Below are positions 53,301-62,500 of a DNA stretch of 64,000 nt, in pieces. Position 1 is the stretch's first letter. Each line of letters opens with the position of its first letter. The notes below the pieces were generated by a model, which worked only from the letters and a program-made list of their open reading frames with translations, was not told where the DNA came from and did not search any database. Both the position numbers and the translations under genes were made by a program. The DNA is from Anaerocolumna xylanovorans DSM 12503. Its GTDB lineage: Bacteria > Bacillota > Clostridia > Lachnospirales > Lachnospiraceae. Location: positions 124,001-188,000 of the forward strand of contig NZ_FRFD01000011.1 in the NCBI RefSeq assembly GCF_900143645.1. Direction: 5' to 3'.

Positions 53301-54197
53301 ATAGAACTTCCAGATCAGTTTGGAGGCTTGCGCCGCATTGGTATAAAAAGTTATACTTCCCGTTGTAGATTTATCAATTGTGTAACTATAATCTGTAGGG
53401 TTGGAGGAAAGCGTCGCCGAAACCTTAGGCGTTACCACTACCTTAAAGGTTGATGTCAGGTTACTGGATATATTATCACCCGGGGCATTATTTGTCTTTA
53501 CCGTAATCTGCGCGACACCGGCTCCCCTTGATACTACCTCGCCAGTTGTGGGATTAACAGTAACAACATCTGTATTTGAACTTTCAATTGACACAGAACT
53601 GCCTGCTAGGCTGATAGTATCAGGATTAATGTCCGCATATTTAAGCCTAAGGTATTTGCTTTCATTAATATTCTTAAACAGCATTACGTTCATGTCATAA
53701 CTGCTGCCTGAAACCAATACGTCGGGAAAATCCGTCTTATTGCTCTTATCTACGGCAAAGTCAACTTTTACGTTCAGATAGTAATCCCATATCATGTTAT
53801 TGCTGTCTTCATAATGGAGTCTGACACGTGCGTAACCCGGCCCTTTGGTCATTAATTTAGCAGATAAGCCGTTAGCGTTGACAATACTGGTAGGATCAAT
53901 TGACACAACTCCCAGCTGGCTTTCATCCATTCCGGCTTTAACCTCAACATTATTAACAAACCATTGCTGGGATACAATATTTTTAACTATTCCGGTATCA
54001 CTGCTTAAATTGATATCGGTAGTTAGGGATTTTATTGTCACTTCACTTCCTGATTCTTTCACGGCACCTGCAACCACGAAATGATACGGGCTCGCCGCTT
54101 CTGCTTTCTCAATGCCAAGCGGCTGAAAAACAGATGTAACCACCATTACCAGACAGCAGACTACTGCCATCCATCGTTTTGTAAATATTTTTTTCAT
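50349..54197 (-). CDS. Secreted multi-Big_2 (bacterial Ig-like) protein
   Basis: 1282 aa. A signal peptide (RWMAVVCCLVMVVTSVF, cut near KAEA) is followed by a unique N-terminal region (about 1-380) and then about 11 tandem Big_2/BID_2 domains of ~75-85 aa. Each has the pattern VSLN.TSLTL..G..Y.L.A.V.P..AT...V.W.SS....VATVS..G.V.A...G.A.IT. Typical of surface or matrix proteins of Clostridia with adhesive or structural roles. There is no sortase motif, transmembrane anchor or S-layer domain at the C-terminus, so it may be released or held by other proteins. A terminator follows. Confidence 0.9.
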   Translation of the reverse strand: MKKIFTKRWMAVVCCLVMVVTSVFQPLGIEKAEAASPYHFVVAGAVKESGSEVTIKSLTTDINLSSDTGIVKNIVSQQWFVNNVEVKAGMDESQLGVVSIDPTSIVNANGLSAKLMTKGPGYARVRLHYEDSNNMIWDYYLNVKVDFAVDKSNKTDFPDVLVSGSSYDMNVMLFKNINESKYLRLKYADINPDTISLAGSSVSIESSNTDVVTVNPTTGEVVSRGAGVAQITVKTNNAPGDNISSNLTSTFKVVVTPKVSATLSSNPTDYSYTIDKSTTGSITFYTNAAQASKLIWKFYYKTDSGPQLIPNPAGIISYTASEVDGSITINNTTKAADYIIMGFADSMYIPDHLENPPDQVKVPYIKINLKVVPAIPAYLVMNVNDTYNIGNLLNSAIDTYTYVSSDSSIASISNGILTAKKSGDAVITISKADGTKYTMNLTVVDGISLNLTEANIYVSGTLQLTPKTTSDNTEVKWYSVKTPTADYDESTNNGSGIASVKKDGTVTGVSEGTAYIVASITTATGVVKKAICKITVGKTITSIKVEPAELPLNIAESYTLKATFDPAISRTVPVKWISTDEKIVKINSSNSELVNISAMDIPGTALVMAINTENYIIGYSKVTVKQKVSSLTLSATNLSLMKSAGTYQLRATVLPASATNQKVIWMSTNPAVATVSDTGLVTLLTSGSTSIIATSQDNPDATAVCNVTVGVSSTAIKLDDSKKVMYTGDTTKLSYTITPTNATNTDVVWSTSDSSIVSVDAKGNVKAVAAGTAVIILKTADGLYMSTCTITVKEKATGLAFDVTSLELYIGKTYTIKVTPIPATATDYTLTWSSLDATIASVDNNGTITAKAAGKTIITATTSTGSILYCTVTVKAEATGVILNYTEKTLVIGDYFDLKASVKPSAAADEVSIVWVSSKTSVATVSTSGRVKGIKGGTAVITCKTSDGKFTSFCTVTVIERVTSVTLNKTSLKLGLGKNYTLVAKVKTNAASNPKIKWTTSNSKIVTVDQKGNIAGKALGTVNVTAAATDGSGEKAIVQIRVVRNASSITLNRTAVTTIVGKNFTLKATVKPTNATYKTVFWKSSDESIAIVDSSGKVTALKAGNATIKASAKDNSGRYSICYVIVQPRVPANSVTVLNQNLTMVVGETSVLQKAMNPSTSTDSASWASDNRTVATVTTSGKLTARKPGIANVTVMTESGKTATTKVTVVGLNSTNLVLEQYSNYTLMVLGISSGVTWDVTDSEVAIVNNGVVSTRRIGTTTVIATVNGRRLTCKVTVKKIK

Positions 54198-54345
54198 TCT
54201 GACCTCCCTGTCTCTCTTATGTCCTGCTTCTTGTCCTTATACATATATCGTCATAATATATGATTTTTCTTATATTTTTCTGACTTAAATTTAATGCCAT
54301 GTTTTGTCACTTATGTGTCATATACCCAGTAATAAGACACAAATA

Positions 54346-54960
54346 CTACAGTTCCGGCAGATTATTCATGGCATTATTAAAAATATCAGACCTTGTAACC
54401 AGATTCCCAATATTTTCAAATAAGTCCATGTTATTATTTACATTATTAATATATACTGTTTGATTACCATACTCACAATCTATGTGCAGTCTTTGCATGT
54501 CTTTTCTGATTTGCTCAATGTCTTTAAAGTCTTTGTCATAATATTTTTGAGCTAAGCTTTTACCTCCTTTGATATATTGTATCGCCATATTTCTTGCCGT
54601 CTTTGAAAAAGAAATGTAGTGATTGCCATACTGTGTTAAAAGTAAACATTGATAATTCACTTCTACTTTCTTTGCTCCAAATGTATAAAAATAATCCAGA
54701 AAAATTTTCTTATCGACATAGATATCTAATGTATCATCAGGCATTATCACTGATACATTTTTCATTTTCAGGTTTTTGATATGGTTAGTTATATTCTTGA
54801 TTTCATTATTATTTTCGTCAAATAAATGCAGATAAAATGGTACATTCGGTATATATGCCGGAAATTCAATTATATTTTCAGATTGGTTAATCTCATTTTT
54901 TATAACAAAACCATTATCAGCTACAATAATATAATATTTTACTTTTTTGAACATGTCCAT
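54346..54960 (-). CDS. Hypothetical protein
   Basis: 204 aa, no family recognised. No signal peptide. The N-terminal half is beta-rich (YYIIVADNGFVIKNEIN, VPFYLHLFDE) and the C-terminal half helical and charged (DKDFKDIEQIRKDMQRL). The short middle stretch VDKKIFLDYFYTFGAKKVEV faintly recalls the actin-like MreB/FtsA fold, too weak to name it. It begins 150 bp before the Big_2 gene's start codon region and shares its strand, so it might belong with that surface gene. A plausible ribosome site (GGAAAGGATT) lies before the ATG. Confidence 0.7.
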   Translation of the reverse strand: MDMFKKVKYYIIVADNGFVIKNEINQSENIIEFPAYIPNVPFYLHLFDENNNEIKNITNHIKNLKMKNVSVIMPDDTLDIYVDKKIFLDYFYTFGAKKVEVNYQCLLLTQYGNHYISFSKTARNMAIQYIKGGKSLAQKYYDKDFKDIEQIRKDMQRLHIDCEYGNQTVYINNVNNNMDLFENIGNLVTRSDIFNNAMNNLPEL

Positions 54961-55082
54961 AATCCTTTCCTAAAAATGTTATTTATCAAATATTAAGACA
55001 GACTTATTATAGTATTGTATCCGTAATTTTCAATTTACCTGCGGATACGTTTGTAATTATTTTCATACAAGCATGGGGATTT

Positions 55083-55094
55083 ATATGCTATAAT
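55083..55094 (+). promoter_or_regulatory. Extended -10 promoter of the 311-aa hypothetical gene
   Basis: ATATGCTATAAT with a consensus TATAAT at 55089-55094 and an upstream TG-like element (TGC). No good -35 box is visible. It places transcription start about 40 bp before the chosen start codon. Confidence 0.5.
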
Positions 55095-55142
55095 ATCCTA
55101 ACAGCAAACAACCTTTATTTGTGGTACGCAATGGGAGCAAAA

Positions 55143-56078
55143 ATGAAAAGATTATGTGAATTCACGAATTTTATTGACTATGGTAAACTAAAAGAACAGT
55201 ATAATATCAGAGATTATGAGCTTGCCAATTTATCTGTTGGATATGATGATGTTATCTATCTGTTATTGGCTGGAAATATTCCTGAAAGAATTAGTGGTAT
55301 GTTCGTGCCAACTAAAAGTAATACTGATTATAAATGTATTATTGTGGCAGCGGACTGGGAGAACAATGAATTATTAGGCTCCGAATTGTATAATCTGGGA
55401 GTTCAGGAAACTAACATACATTTCATTCAACCTATAGGTAATGAAATTCTCCTTCTTGGAGCAAGAGCTTACCATTACAGAGATGGCAGAACCGATAAGA
55501 ATGCTATTATAGTTGATAAATACGGAAATATAATCAAAAAATTCTGCCTTGGTGACGGTATTGAAGACTGTATCGTTACTTCAGACAAAAGGATTATTAC
55601 CAGCTATTTTGACGAGGGTATATTTGGTAACTATGGCTGGGATACCCCCTTAGGACAAAGCGGACTTGTAGTCTGGAATGAATCCGGCGGGAAGATATGG
55701 GAAAATACAAAGTATGATATCTGTGATTGTTATGCACTAAATATCGACGAATCTAATAATCTTTGGTTTTATTATTACACTGATTTTAATTTAATTAAAA
55801 CGGACTTTCACAATGACCAGATTTTTGACATTGATATAGACGGCTCATCTGCTTTTCTAATAAATAAAAAACAGACTGAATTAATCTTTGATGACGGATA
55901 TAAAAGCCATAAACAATTTACAGGTTATCATTTAAAACATAATAAAATCATTGGTAAATTTAGCTTTGAGATTCTATATCATAAATCACAATTATTGCTG
56001 CAAAGATATACTTTTAGAAGTTCAAAAGCTGTGTTTATTGATGATAACGACCGGATGTTTTGCAGGGACTTTTCATAA
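55143..56078 (+). CDS. Hypothetical protein, possibly beta-propeller-like
   Basis: 311 aa from the ATG at 55143, which has GGGAG 6 nt upstream; readings 4 and 8 codons longer exist. The sequence is beta-rich with repeated blocks ending in short aromatic/acidic turns (IIVDKYGNIIKKFCLGDGIEDCI, LVVWNESGGKIWENT, LNIDESNNLWFYY), as in small beta-propellers (WD/Kelch-like). No signal peptide. I do not recognise a family. The plus-strand gene stands between two minus-strand hypotheticals with its own promoter. Confidence 0.75.
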   Translation: MKRLCEFTNFIDYGKLKEQYNIRDYELANLSVGYDDVIYLLLAGNIPERISGMFVPTKSNTDYKCIIVAADWENNELLGSELYNLGVQETNIHFIQPIGNEILLLGARAYHYRDGRTDKNAIIVDKYGNIIKKFCLGDGIEDCIVTSDKRIITSYFDEGIFGNYGWDTPLGQSGLVVWNESGGKIWENTKYDICDCYALNIDESNNLWFYYYTDFNLIKTDFHNDQIFDIDIDGSSAFLINKKQTELIFDDGYKSHKQFTGYHLKHNKIIGKFSFEILYHKSQLLLQRYTFRSSKAVFIDDNDRMFCRDFS

Positions 56079-56178
56079 ATTATCATGACAGCTTTTTTCA
56101 TAAAACTCGTAGTTCCCATACCAAAATAGCCAATACCTGGTGGATGTAAACTGTATTCACAGCTGATCTGCTCCTTTT

Positions 56179-56796
56179 CTACCTATCATGCCAGTAATAA
56201 AGTGTTACCCCAACGCTGACAGACGTATTCTCATTCCAATCATAGTGCATATGGGGTAAATAATCTTCAATATATTCATCTCCATATTCAGTCAGGTTAC
56301 ATGCCCCGCATGATAGTGAGTGAAAACCATCTCTGTTTGTTGAAATATACATATTTTTTTTATGGATTTTGACTGTAAGACGCTTGTTCGTTTTCCACCT
56401 ATCGATATATTCTGTATGAATATCCGATCTGCGGATGATAAGTTCTTCGGTCCATATTTTTATTTTGAGAATTTCTTCTATGTCTTTCGGAGAAATCCGT
56501 GTCTCACAATAGTTTGTACATACAATATTATAGTTGTATTCACATCCACCAAATGATTCTATAAATTCCTCACTTGCCTGATATCTGACAGGCAGATATA
56601 GAATCTCGTTTTTCTGTAAATCTGCCGCTGCTGAAAAACACTCTGCCAGAAATTGATATCCGCTGCCATTGCCCCATGTTAACACAAAACCTTTGTTATC
56701 ATGCCCGGCTGTTATACTTTTGCTAACATTACCCGGAGTTAGAACATATACTTCCTTCCCCCCATGAACTGTAATTCTTCTTTTTATTAATTCCAC
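56179..56796 (-). CDS. Hypothetical protein
   Basis: 205 aa, no recognised domain. The first half is beta-rich (RRITVHGGKEVYVLTPG). The second has a Cys pair in SCGACN, near residue 170, and an aromatic C-terminus (VSVGVTLYYWHDR). The start is ATG (56796), with a plausible AGGAG upstream. It is convergent with the previous plus-strand gene across about 100 bp. The low-GC codon use matches the host. Possibly part of an accessory or immunity locus; this cannot be decided from sequence. Confidence 0.65.
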   Translation of the reverse strand: MELIKRRITVHGGKEVYVLTPGNVSKSITAGHDNKGFVLTWGNGSGYQFLAECFSAAADLQKNEILYLPVRYQASEEFIESFGGCEYNYNIVCTNYCETRISPKDIEEILKIKIWTEELIIRRSDIHTEYIDRWKTNKRLTVKIHKKNMYISTNRDGFHSLSCGACNLTEYGDEYIEDYLPHMHYDWNENTSVSVGVTLYYWHDR

Positions 56797-57318
56797 TAGT
56801 TATCTCCTAACAAAAATCAACATTTTTCTACATATGGTCATTATACTATCTATTCGCTGCTCTATCTACTGCTAATTCTTTTATACCCGTTTGTTCCCAG
56901 AAGATTTGAAATTACAAGAAATATCTTTGTCATAAAGGCAAGCAAAAATCCTCCGTACATTGTAATTCACTTACGATATACAGAGGATTTTATCATATGC
57001 ACATTTTAAGTCTACTTTTTAAGAAGTTCCTTAATATACTGCCGAAAAAGAAAAGAGACTGCTCCTACTGACAGTCTCGATTCTAACTACATCTTACATT
57101 CACGCTCATTTTGGATTGTAATGGGGATAATGGTGGGGTTAAATAACCTTCCTATCTAATACTTGGATATTAAATGAGGGAAATAGTTGATTTGGAAAGT
57201 TATGTAACCTCATGTACATTATAATAACATATTTTTACATATTATTCAATATTTTTTCATCGCATTTGAGCGATATTTTTTTATTTTAATCGCTTGTAAA
57301 GCGTTTTGAGTTTACAAA

Positions 57319-57349
57319 TAAAAAAAGTCTACAGTTAACCGCTGTAAAC
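57319..57349 (-). terminator. Terminator of the Xre regulator gene
   Basis: On the minus strand GTTTACAG...CTGTAGAC with a 7-nt loop is followed by TTTTTTTATT. It begins about 20 bp after the stop of the Xre gene. The region 56797-57318 shows no gene apart from low-complexity AT-rich DNA. Confidence 0.8.
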
Positions 57350-57367
57350 TCCTATTCTTTTGATTCC

Positions 57368-57715
57368 TTACTTATTAATCAGCCTAAACAGGATTTCAAA
57401 GAGACTTAGGACCTCTTTCTGTTCTGCCGGCTTTAAGGTGTTCAATCTGTTAATCAGGAAAGCTAATGCTGTGTCATTTTCTCCGCTGATTTCCGCAGCT
57501 GGTTGTATATGTCTGAAAAGTTCCTCGAATGTTATCCCCAGAGCATTTACTATCTTTTCTATACTGTCCAGTTTAGGAACCGTTTCCCCTCTTTCAATAC
57601 GTCCTAAATGAGTTGTATTTACATCCGCTCTTTCTGCCAATTCCTCTATACTTAAACCTTTATCATTCCTGACTATTCTGATCCTATCACCTACTACCTT
57701 AGAAATATCACTCAT
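57368..57715 (-). CDS. Xre-family HTH regulator
   Basis: 115 aa from the ATG at 57715 (AGGAGG 6 nt upstream; a reading 18 codons longer lacks a ribosome site). The Cro/C1-type HTH lies at about 8-62: RIRIVRNDKGLSIEELAERA then VNTTHLGRIERGETVPKL. The C-terminal half is a short helical oligomerisation part (AFLINRLNTLKPAEQKEV). Short stand-alone Xre proteins like this control defence, phage or sporulation-related genes. A target is not visible. Confidence 0.88.
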   Translation of the reverse strand: MSDISKVVGDRIRIVRNDKGLSIEELAERADVNTTHLGRIERGETVPKLDSIEKIVNALGITFEELFRHIQPAAEISGENDTALAFLINRLNTLKPAEQKEVLSLFEILFRLINK

Positions 57716-57951
57716 TAAATACCTCCTGCCCGTCAAATCTAAGATACCTTTAATTCTCCCCAGTCTCAACAGCGTTCAAGCAGTTAATATTCAAAAAAGT
57801 TACTTATAAGCAACTTTTTTATGGGAATTGCCGAAAGCAGCTCCTCCATATAAATTTCTCCGGTTATAATGTTATATTTTGTCTGTTTGCTTGTTATAAA
57901 TGAACTTATAGATATGCAGATAGTACTAACTGCAAAACTTTTAAGGGTTCG

Positions 57952-58110
57952 TTAGTGTTTTCTCAATTTAATATCCAAATTATGCAAGCGAAATTTTTCT
58001 ATATATTCACCGTATTCGTCTTTATTAAAACTCAATCTAAGTATATTGTCAAACCATTCAATGTTGTTATCGTTATTTAAGTATGAATGAGTATAATTAT
58101 GAACCCTCAT
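57952..58110 (-). CDS. Small unrecognised frame (52 aa)
   Basis: Frame from ATG 58110 to TAA 57952: it starts MRVHNYTHSYLNN and continues NNIEWFDNILRLSF, then NKDEYGEYIEKF, with protein-like composition (amphipathic helix, aromatic positions). Only a weak purine stretch (AGAAGAG) precedes the ATG. In a second frame just before it MYLEEVRRDYEGS can be read, so the two may be halves of one shifted gene. No function assigned. The rest of 57770-58284 shows no further gene. Confidence 0.4.
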   Translation of the reverse strand: MRVHNYTHSYLNNDNNIEWFDNILRLSFNKDEYGEYIEKFRLHNLDIKLRKH

Positions 58111-58284
58111 AGTCTCTTCTAACTTCTTCTAAATACATAAAAACATCCCCCAGCATATCCGTGAGTTATGATATACAAGGGGAATAGATGTATGTTCGAT
58201 TTTACTGAATTTCTACTGCATGGGCCTACTCATCCCAGCTATGATATATTTCCTGTGCATCTTTCGACTTATAGCACTTTAGGT

Positions 58285-59433
58285 CTATTTCTTTTTTTTC
58301 TTAAATTGAAATATGACAGCACTTAGGGCTGCAACCAACGGCGTGGTTGCAATAATACCTATTGAACCGGCAACTCCCTGCAATATTTCAATTACTATCA
58401 TATCACTGTTTAATATTTGAATCATTGGGTACTTATACACCTGGAATAAAATTAACAGGTTAAACGCCGATCCAACAAATGCAAGTATCAATGTATTTGC
58501 CATCGTTCCCATGGTATCCCGTCCGATATTCATTCCAGAACGGAATATCTGCTTTCTGGATATTGAAGGATTTTGCTCATAAACCTCATGCAGTGCAGAT
58601 ACAATAGACATGGACGTATCCATCAATGCTCCAAGTGCTGAAAGAAGAATACCACTAATCAGCAAACCGCTGATTTTCAATGGCAAGTCCGAAGCCCGTA
58701 CTACCAATTCTTCTGCCTCTGACATATTAAATCCGCTAATTGGTGTCAGAATCGTAATAACCCATGCAAAAAATCCAGCTGCTATAACTCCGCCAACGCA
58801 TCCTAAGAATGCACATAGTGTCTTTTTTGTATATCCGGTCAACATCAGCAAAGCACCAGCACTGGTAAATGCAGAAATCAAAATAGTAGCTATAACCGGA
58901 GAAACACCTTTTAGAACCAGAGGAATTAAAATAAACCAAAGATTAAGCAAAGTAAACAGCAATCCAAACAATGCTCTTACTCCCTGCTTTCCGCCTGCTA
59001 ACATCATGAAAACAGCAAAAACAATCAACGCCATAATTAAGACACTGCTTCGATCATAATTAGTAATAGAAACTACATAAAGATCTCCTGCATCGTCATA
59101 ATCCAGTCGAACAATAACCCGGGTTCCAATTTTTGCATCCACATTATAATATGCATTTACATAGTTTACCGTTTCCAGCACAGCTCCCTTATGTTTACCT
59201 GTAAGAATTCTTACTTCCAATTCCTGTGCACCAATACGTCTTCCTTCTGTCCAAGTATCTGGTGCTGCATTATCGCTTAATACCTCTGTAACCTTTGCAA
59301 CCGCAAACATTCGTTTTTGAGCTGATGATAATACTTCATCCGGACTCGGACGATTTAAAATTACAGCTGCTCCTATAAATATTAACAGCATCAGCACTGC
59401 AGTTAAAATTCTCACCTTAAGGTTCTTTTTCAT
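58285..59433 (-). CDS. YibE/F-like membrane protein
   Basis: 382 aa from ATG 59433 (AGAGAGG upstream). An N-terminal membrane anchor (ILTAVLMLLIFIGAAVIL) is followed by an extracytoplasmic part (residues ~35-130, EVRILTGKHKGAVLE...IGTRVIVRLDYD). At least seven hydrophobic helices follow, with conserved MDTSMSIVSALHEVYEQNP and FRSGMNIGRDTMGTMANTLILAF. This is the YibE/F family of Bacillota and Proteobacteria, proposed to take part in membrane transport or protein export; mechanism not established. Monocistronic, downstream of the large PHP gene by about 110 bp. Confidence 0.9.
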   Translation of the reverse strand: MKKNLKVRILTAVLMLLIFIGAAVILNRPSPDEVLSSAQKRMFAVAKVTEVLSDNAAPDTWTEGRRIGAQELEVRILTGKHKGAVLETVNYVNAYYNVDAKIGTRVIVRLDYDDAGDLYVVSITNYDRSSVLIMALIVFAVFMMLAGGKQGVRALFGLLFTLLNLWFILIPLVLKGVSPVIATILISAFTSAGALLMLTGYTKKTLCAFLGCVGGVIAAGFFAWVITILTPISGFNMSEAEELVVRASDLPLKISGLLISGILLSALGALMDTSMSIVSALHEVYEQNPSISRKQIFRSGMNIGRDTMGTMANTLILAFVGSAFNLLILFQVYKYPMIQILNSDMIVIEILQGVAGSIGIIATTPLVAALSAVIFQFKKKKK

Positions 59434-59478
59434 ACAGTATTCCTCTCTGATTACTAAAGCAATTACCTGACAAAGGAA

Positions 59479-59501
59479 TGCCACACTAAATTAGTGTGGC
59501 A
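59479..59501 (-). other. Hairpin between the PHP gene and YibE/F
   Basis: TGCCACACTAA and TTAGTGTGGCA pair over a perfect 11-bp stem with only an A between them. There is no T run in the minus-strand direction, so it is more likely a processing or stability hairpin than a full terminator. Confidence 0.55.
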
Positions 59502-59540
59502 GCCCTTCCTAAATTAAGCTTTATACATATTTGCAATCTA

Positions 59541-62500
59541 CTATTTTACTTTGATGGATTTACTAAAGCTCTTCTTTTGTCCGTTCTCTAAGGTAACTAC
59601 AACTGTTAACTTAACGGTTCCTTTCTTCTTTGCAGTAACAGTTCCATTGCTGGATACAGTTGCAATAGCCTTATCATTTACCTTATATGTTACCTTTGCT
59701 TCTTCCTGTCCAACCGGATCACCTTTTGTAAATGCAGTAACCCGTGCTAATTCCTGTGGAAGACTTACTTTTACATTGAGCTTTTTGCCCTTTGCAACGG
59801 AAGCATTAACAGATACTGTCGCCTTATCTACTAATTTAACTGCATCCTTTGCCTTCGCTGTACAAATAACAAAATCTCCTCCACTTAGGGTCGAAAGCTT
59901 TAAAGTACCATTCTGTGCTACGGTTTGCAGATTGTTTGGTACTTCTTCTAATGCACCCGTCTTAGCATTCTTATGGTAAACATATACCTTATTGCCTGCT
60001 GATACGGAAAGCGTGCCTTCTACAGGCACCGTAACCACCATACCTGCTGTTAATTTACCTTCTGTTCCTACGGAAAGAACTCCTGCTGCTTTTGCTGCTG
60101 CTTTCGTATCTTTTTCCAAAGCAACCGCTACATTCAGATCTTTTGAACCAGTTGTAACTTTCTTTAATTCGGAAGCAGGAATGCTAACTGTGTAACCCTT
60201 TGCATTTCCATTTTCTACATTGATAGTAAGATTCTGTCCGGATTTCTTTGCTAATAACAATGCATCTTTACTTAATACAATATTATTCACAGCTGCATCT
60301 TTAACGGCAGGAATCGATAATTCGATTACTACACCCTTCTTAACCTGGCTATCCGTCAAAACATCCTTTAATGCATCTTCACCTAATGAAACCGTAATAT
60401 TAGTATTACCAGCTTTTACGGTATCCATCAGTGCTTTTTCACTGATTTCAACCTTTACATTTGCTTTTCCATTTACAACCGTACTTATTGGTTTATCAAC
60501 CGTTACTACAGTTTTACCCCCCGGTGCAGGTGTCGGCGTAGGTATAGGTGTAGGCGTAGGTGTTGATGTTGGTGCAGTCCCCGGGCCAGATGAGGAACCA
60601 TTGCTGGTACATACGATATCCGCACGGTCTCTGACACGGATACGCGCTGCAAGACCATCAAAGGTATTATCATAAGAGGACAAGCCAACTGCAGTTATTA
60701 AATTTCCAACTGCTAAATTCTTGATCTCCTTGTCGGTTGTAATATAACCATCAATAAAGATTCGGGCAGTGTTTCCTGCATTATCCTGAACAAGAATCGT
60801 CTGAACAGCTCCGTTTGCAAGCTCAACCTTCGTTACTGTTCCGGAAATCTTTACAAGGCTTCCAAGGTATGTTCTGTCATTAATCTGCTTTGCGGTTACT
60901 TCTTTTGGTTCTACTTGTGTAATTTTACTATCTACCAGGGATACACTGCTAACATTTAACTGCCTTTCACCCTGATAAGAAGAAGTTGTTCCTGTAATAC
61001 GAACCTTCTGACCAACTTTAAAGTCTCCGGCCACTGGGAATGCATTGATACCGGCTGTTCCATCCTGCAGATAAATACAGTCAAAGAATGCTGTAGTCTT
61101 ATCATATCCGGAAGCATTGGAGGTTACAATACCTTCTACCGTAAATTTAACACCTTCTTCTGCTTCTTTTTGTACATCCGCAATCTTATCGATCTGTGTC
61201 GGATTTACATACTGGATTAGGTTCTGTAAAATTGTATAGTTCGAGTAATTTAACTCTGCATTGGTGTCCGCAATTGTAGCTTGAATTTCAAAGTTACTCA
61301 TAAACGCTGCACCGTCTGCAATTACCAGTGACTGAGTTCCATTTGCATGTGTGACAGTCTCGCTTGCAAGCACCATCAAACGATTATCACCTGCTGCATA
61401 TTCATATTTGGGTATGCTGCTTCCGCCAAGACCGTCATTATCACAATCTTTGGAATAGGTAGAACTATGTCCGTATACAATTGGTGATACACTGGACGGT
61501 AATGTAGAAATGGGCTTTCCATCCTTATCTACCGCATAAATAGTACCACCGCCATACTGACTGAAGCGTTGTGTGTATATGTTATCATTAGGATGCTCCG
61601 CATCGTATACAATACCGTTGGTTAATGAATTACCCCAATTATAAGTAGTTAAGTATAATCTTGCTTTATTTGCTTCACTTCCGCCTGCATTCAACACATC
61701 ATCATAAGCACCATCATCACTGATACGCAAAGATGCTCCAACTGCTTTCAGTATCTTATTCTGCTGTGCTGCCATATGGTCTTCTGCCGGGAAAACTTTG
61801 TAATTTTCATATAAATCTGACCATCCGCAGAGTACTAAGCTTCCGCCTGCTTCTGAGAAACCTTTAATGGCTGCAATTTCTTCATCTGAATATGTAGCAT
61901 AGGGTTCTCTTAACCCACTACTGCCACGGCGGCTTGGTGCCGTCAATACGAGCATCTTAAACTTACCGTTTGTATTTTTAGCTGCCGCTAATAATTCCTC
62001 ACTGGTATTCAGAACAACGCATCTTACATTGCTTTGTGCTGCAAGCAAACTGAAGTTACCCATGGAATCTTTGTAATTTCCGGCCACATATTCATTATAA
62101 TGGCTTCCGTCGATTCCTACGTATACCAGTTTATTCGCATCTCTCACATCTAAGCTAAGATCCTTTGTAAAGTTGTAGTCCAGACCGTCTATTGTGAAAA
62201 CAGCCTCAACCGTCATTGTTTGTACTTTTGCTTTTGTTGGTGTGAAGTCATAATTAATTACAGCATTCGTTCCTTTTGCAACGGTACCTGCATTTGTTTT
62301 TGTATCAATAACAGTTCCATCTAACTTATAGGTCAGAGATTTAACGGTTAAATCAGTAGATTCACTGTTAAACAAGGTTGTCTTAACAGTCAATTTTTCT
62401 CCGGTAACCGGTGTACTTGTGCTGCTTTCCACGTTGGAAATTCCAAACACTTTTGTCTTACCAACCCATACCGGTGCTGTTACTGCGAGATCTCCGTCTT

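Noticed and set aside
54346..54960. Similarity to MreB/actin-like proteins
   Set aside because: Only one ~20-residue stretch is suggestive; the nucleotide-binding loops are not visible.
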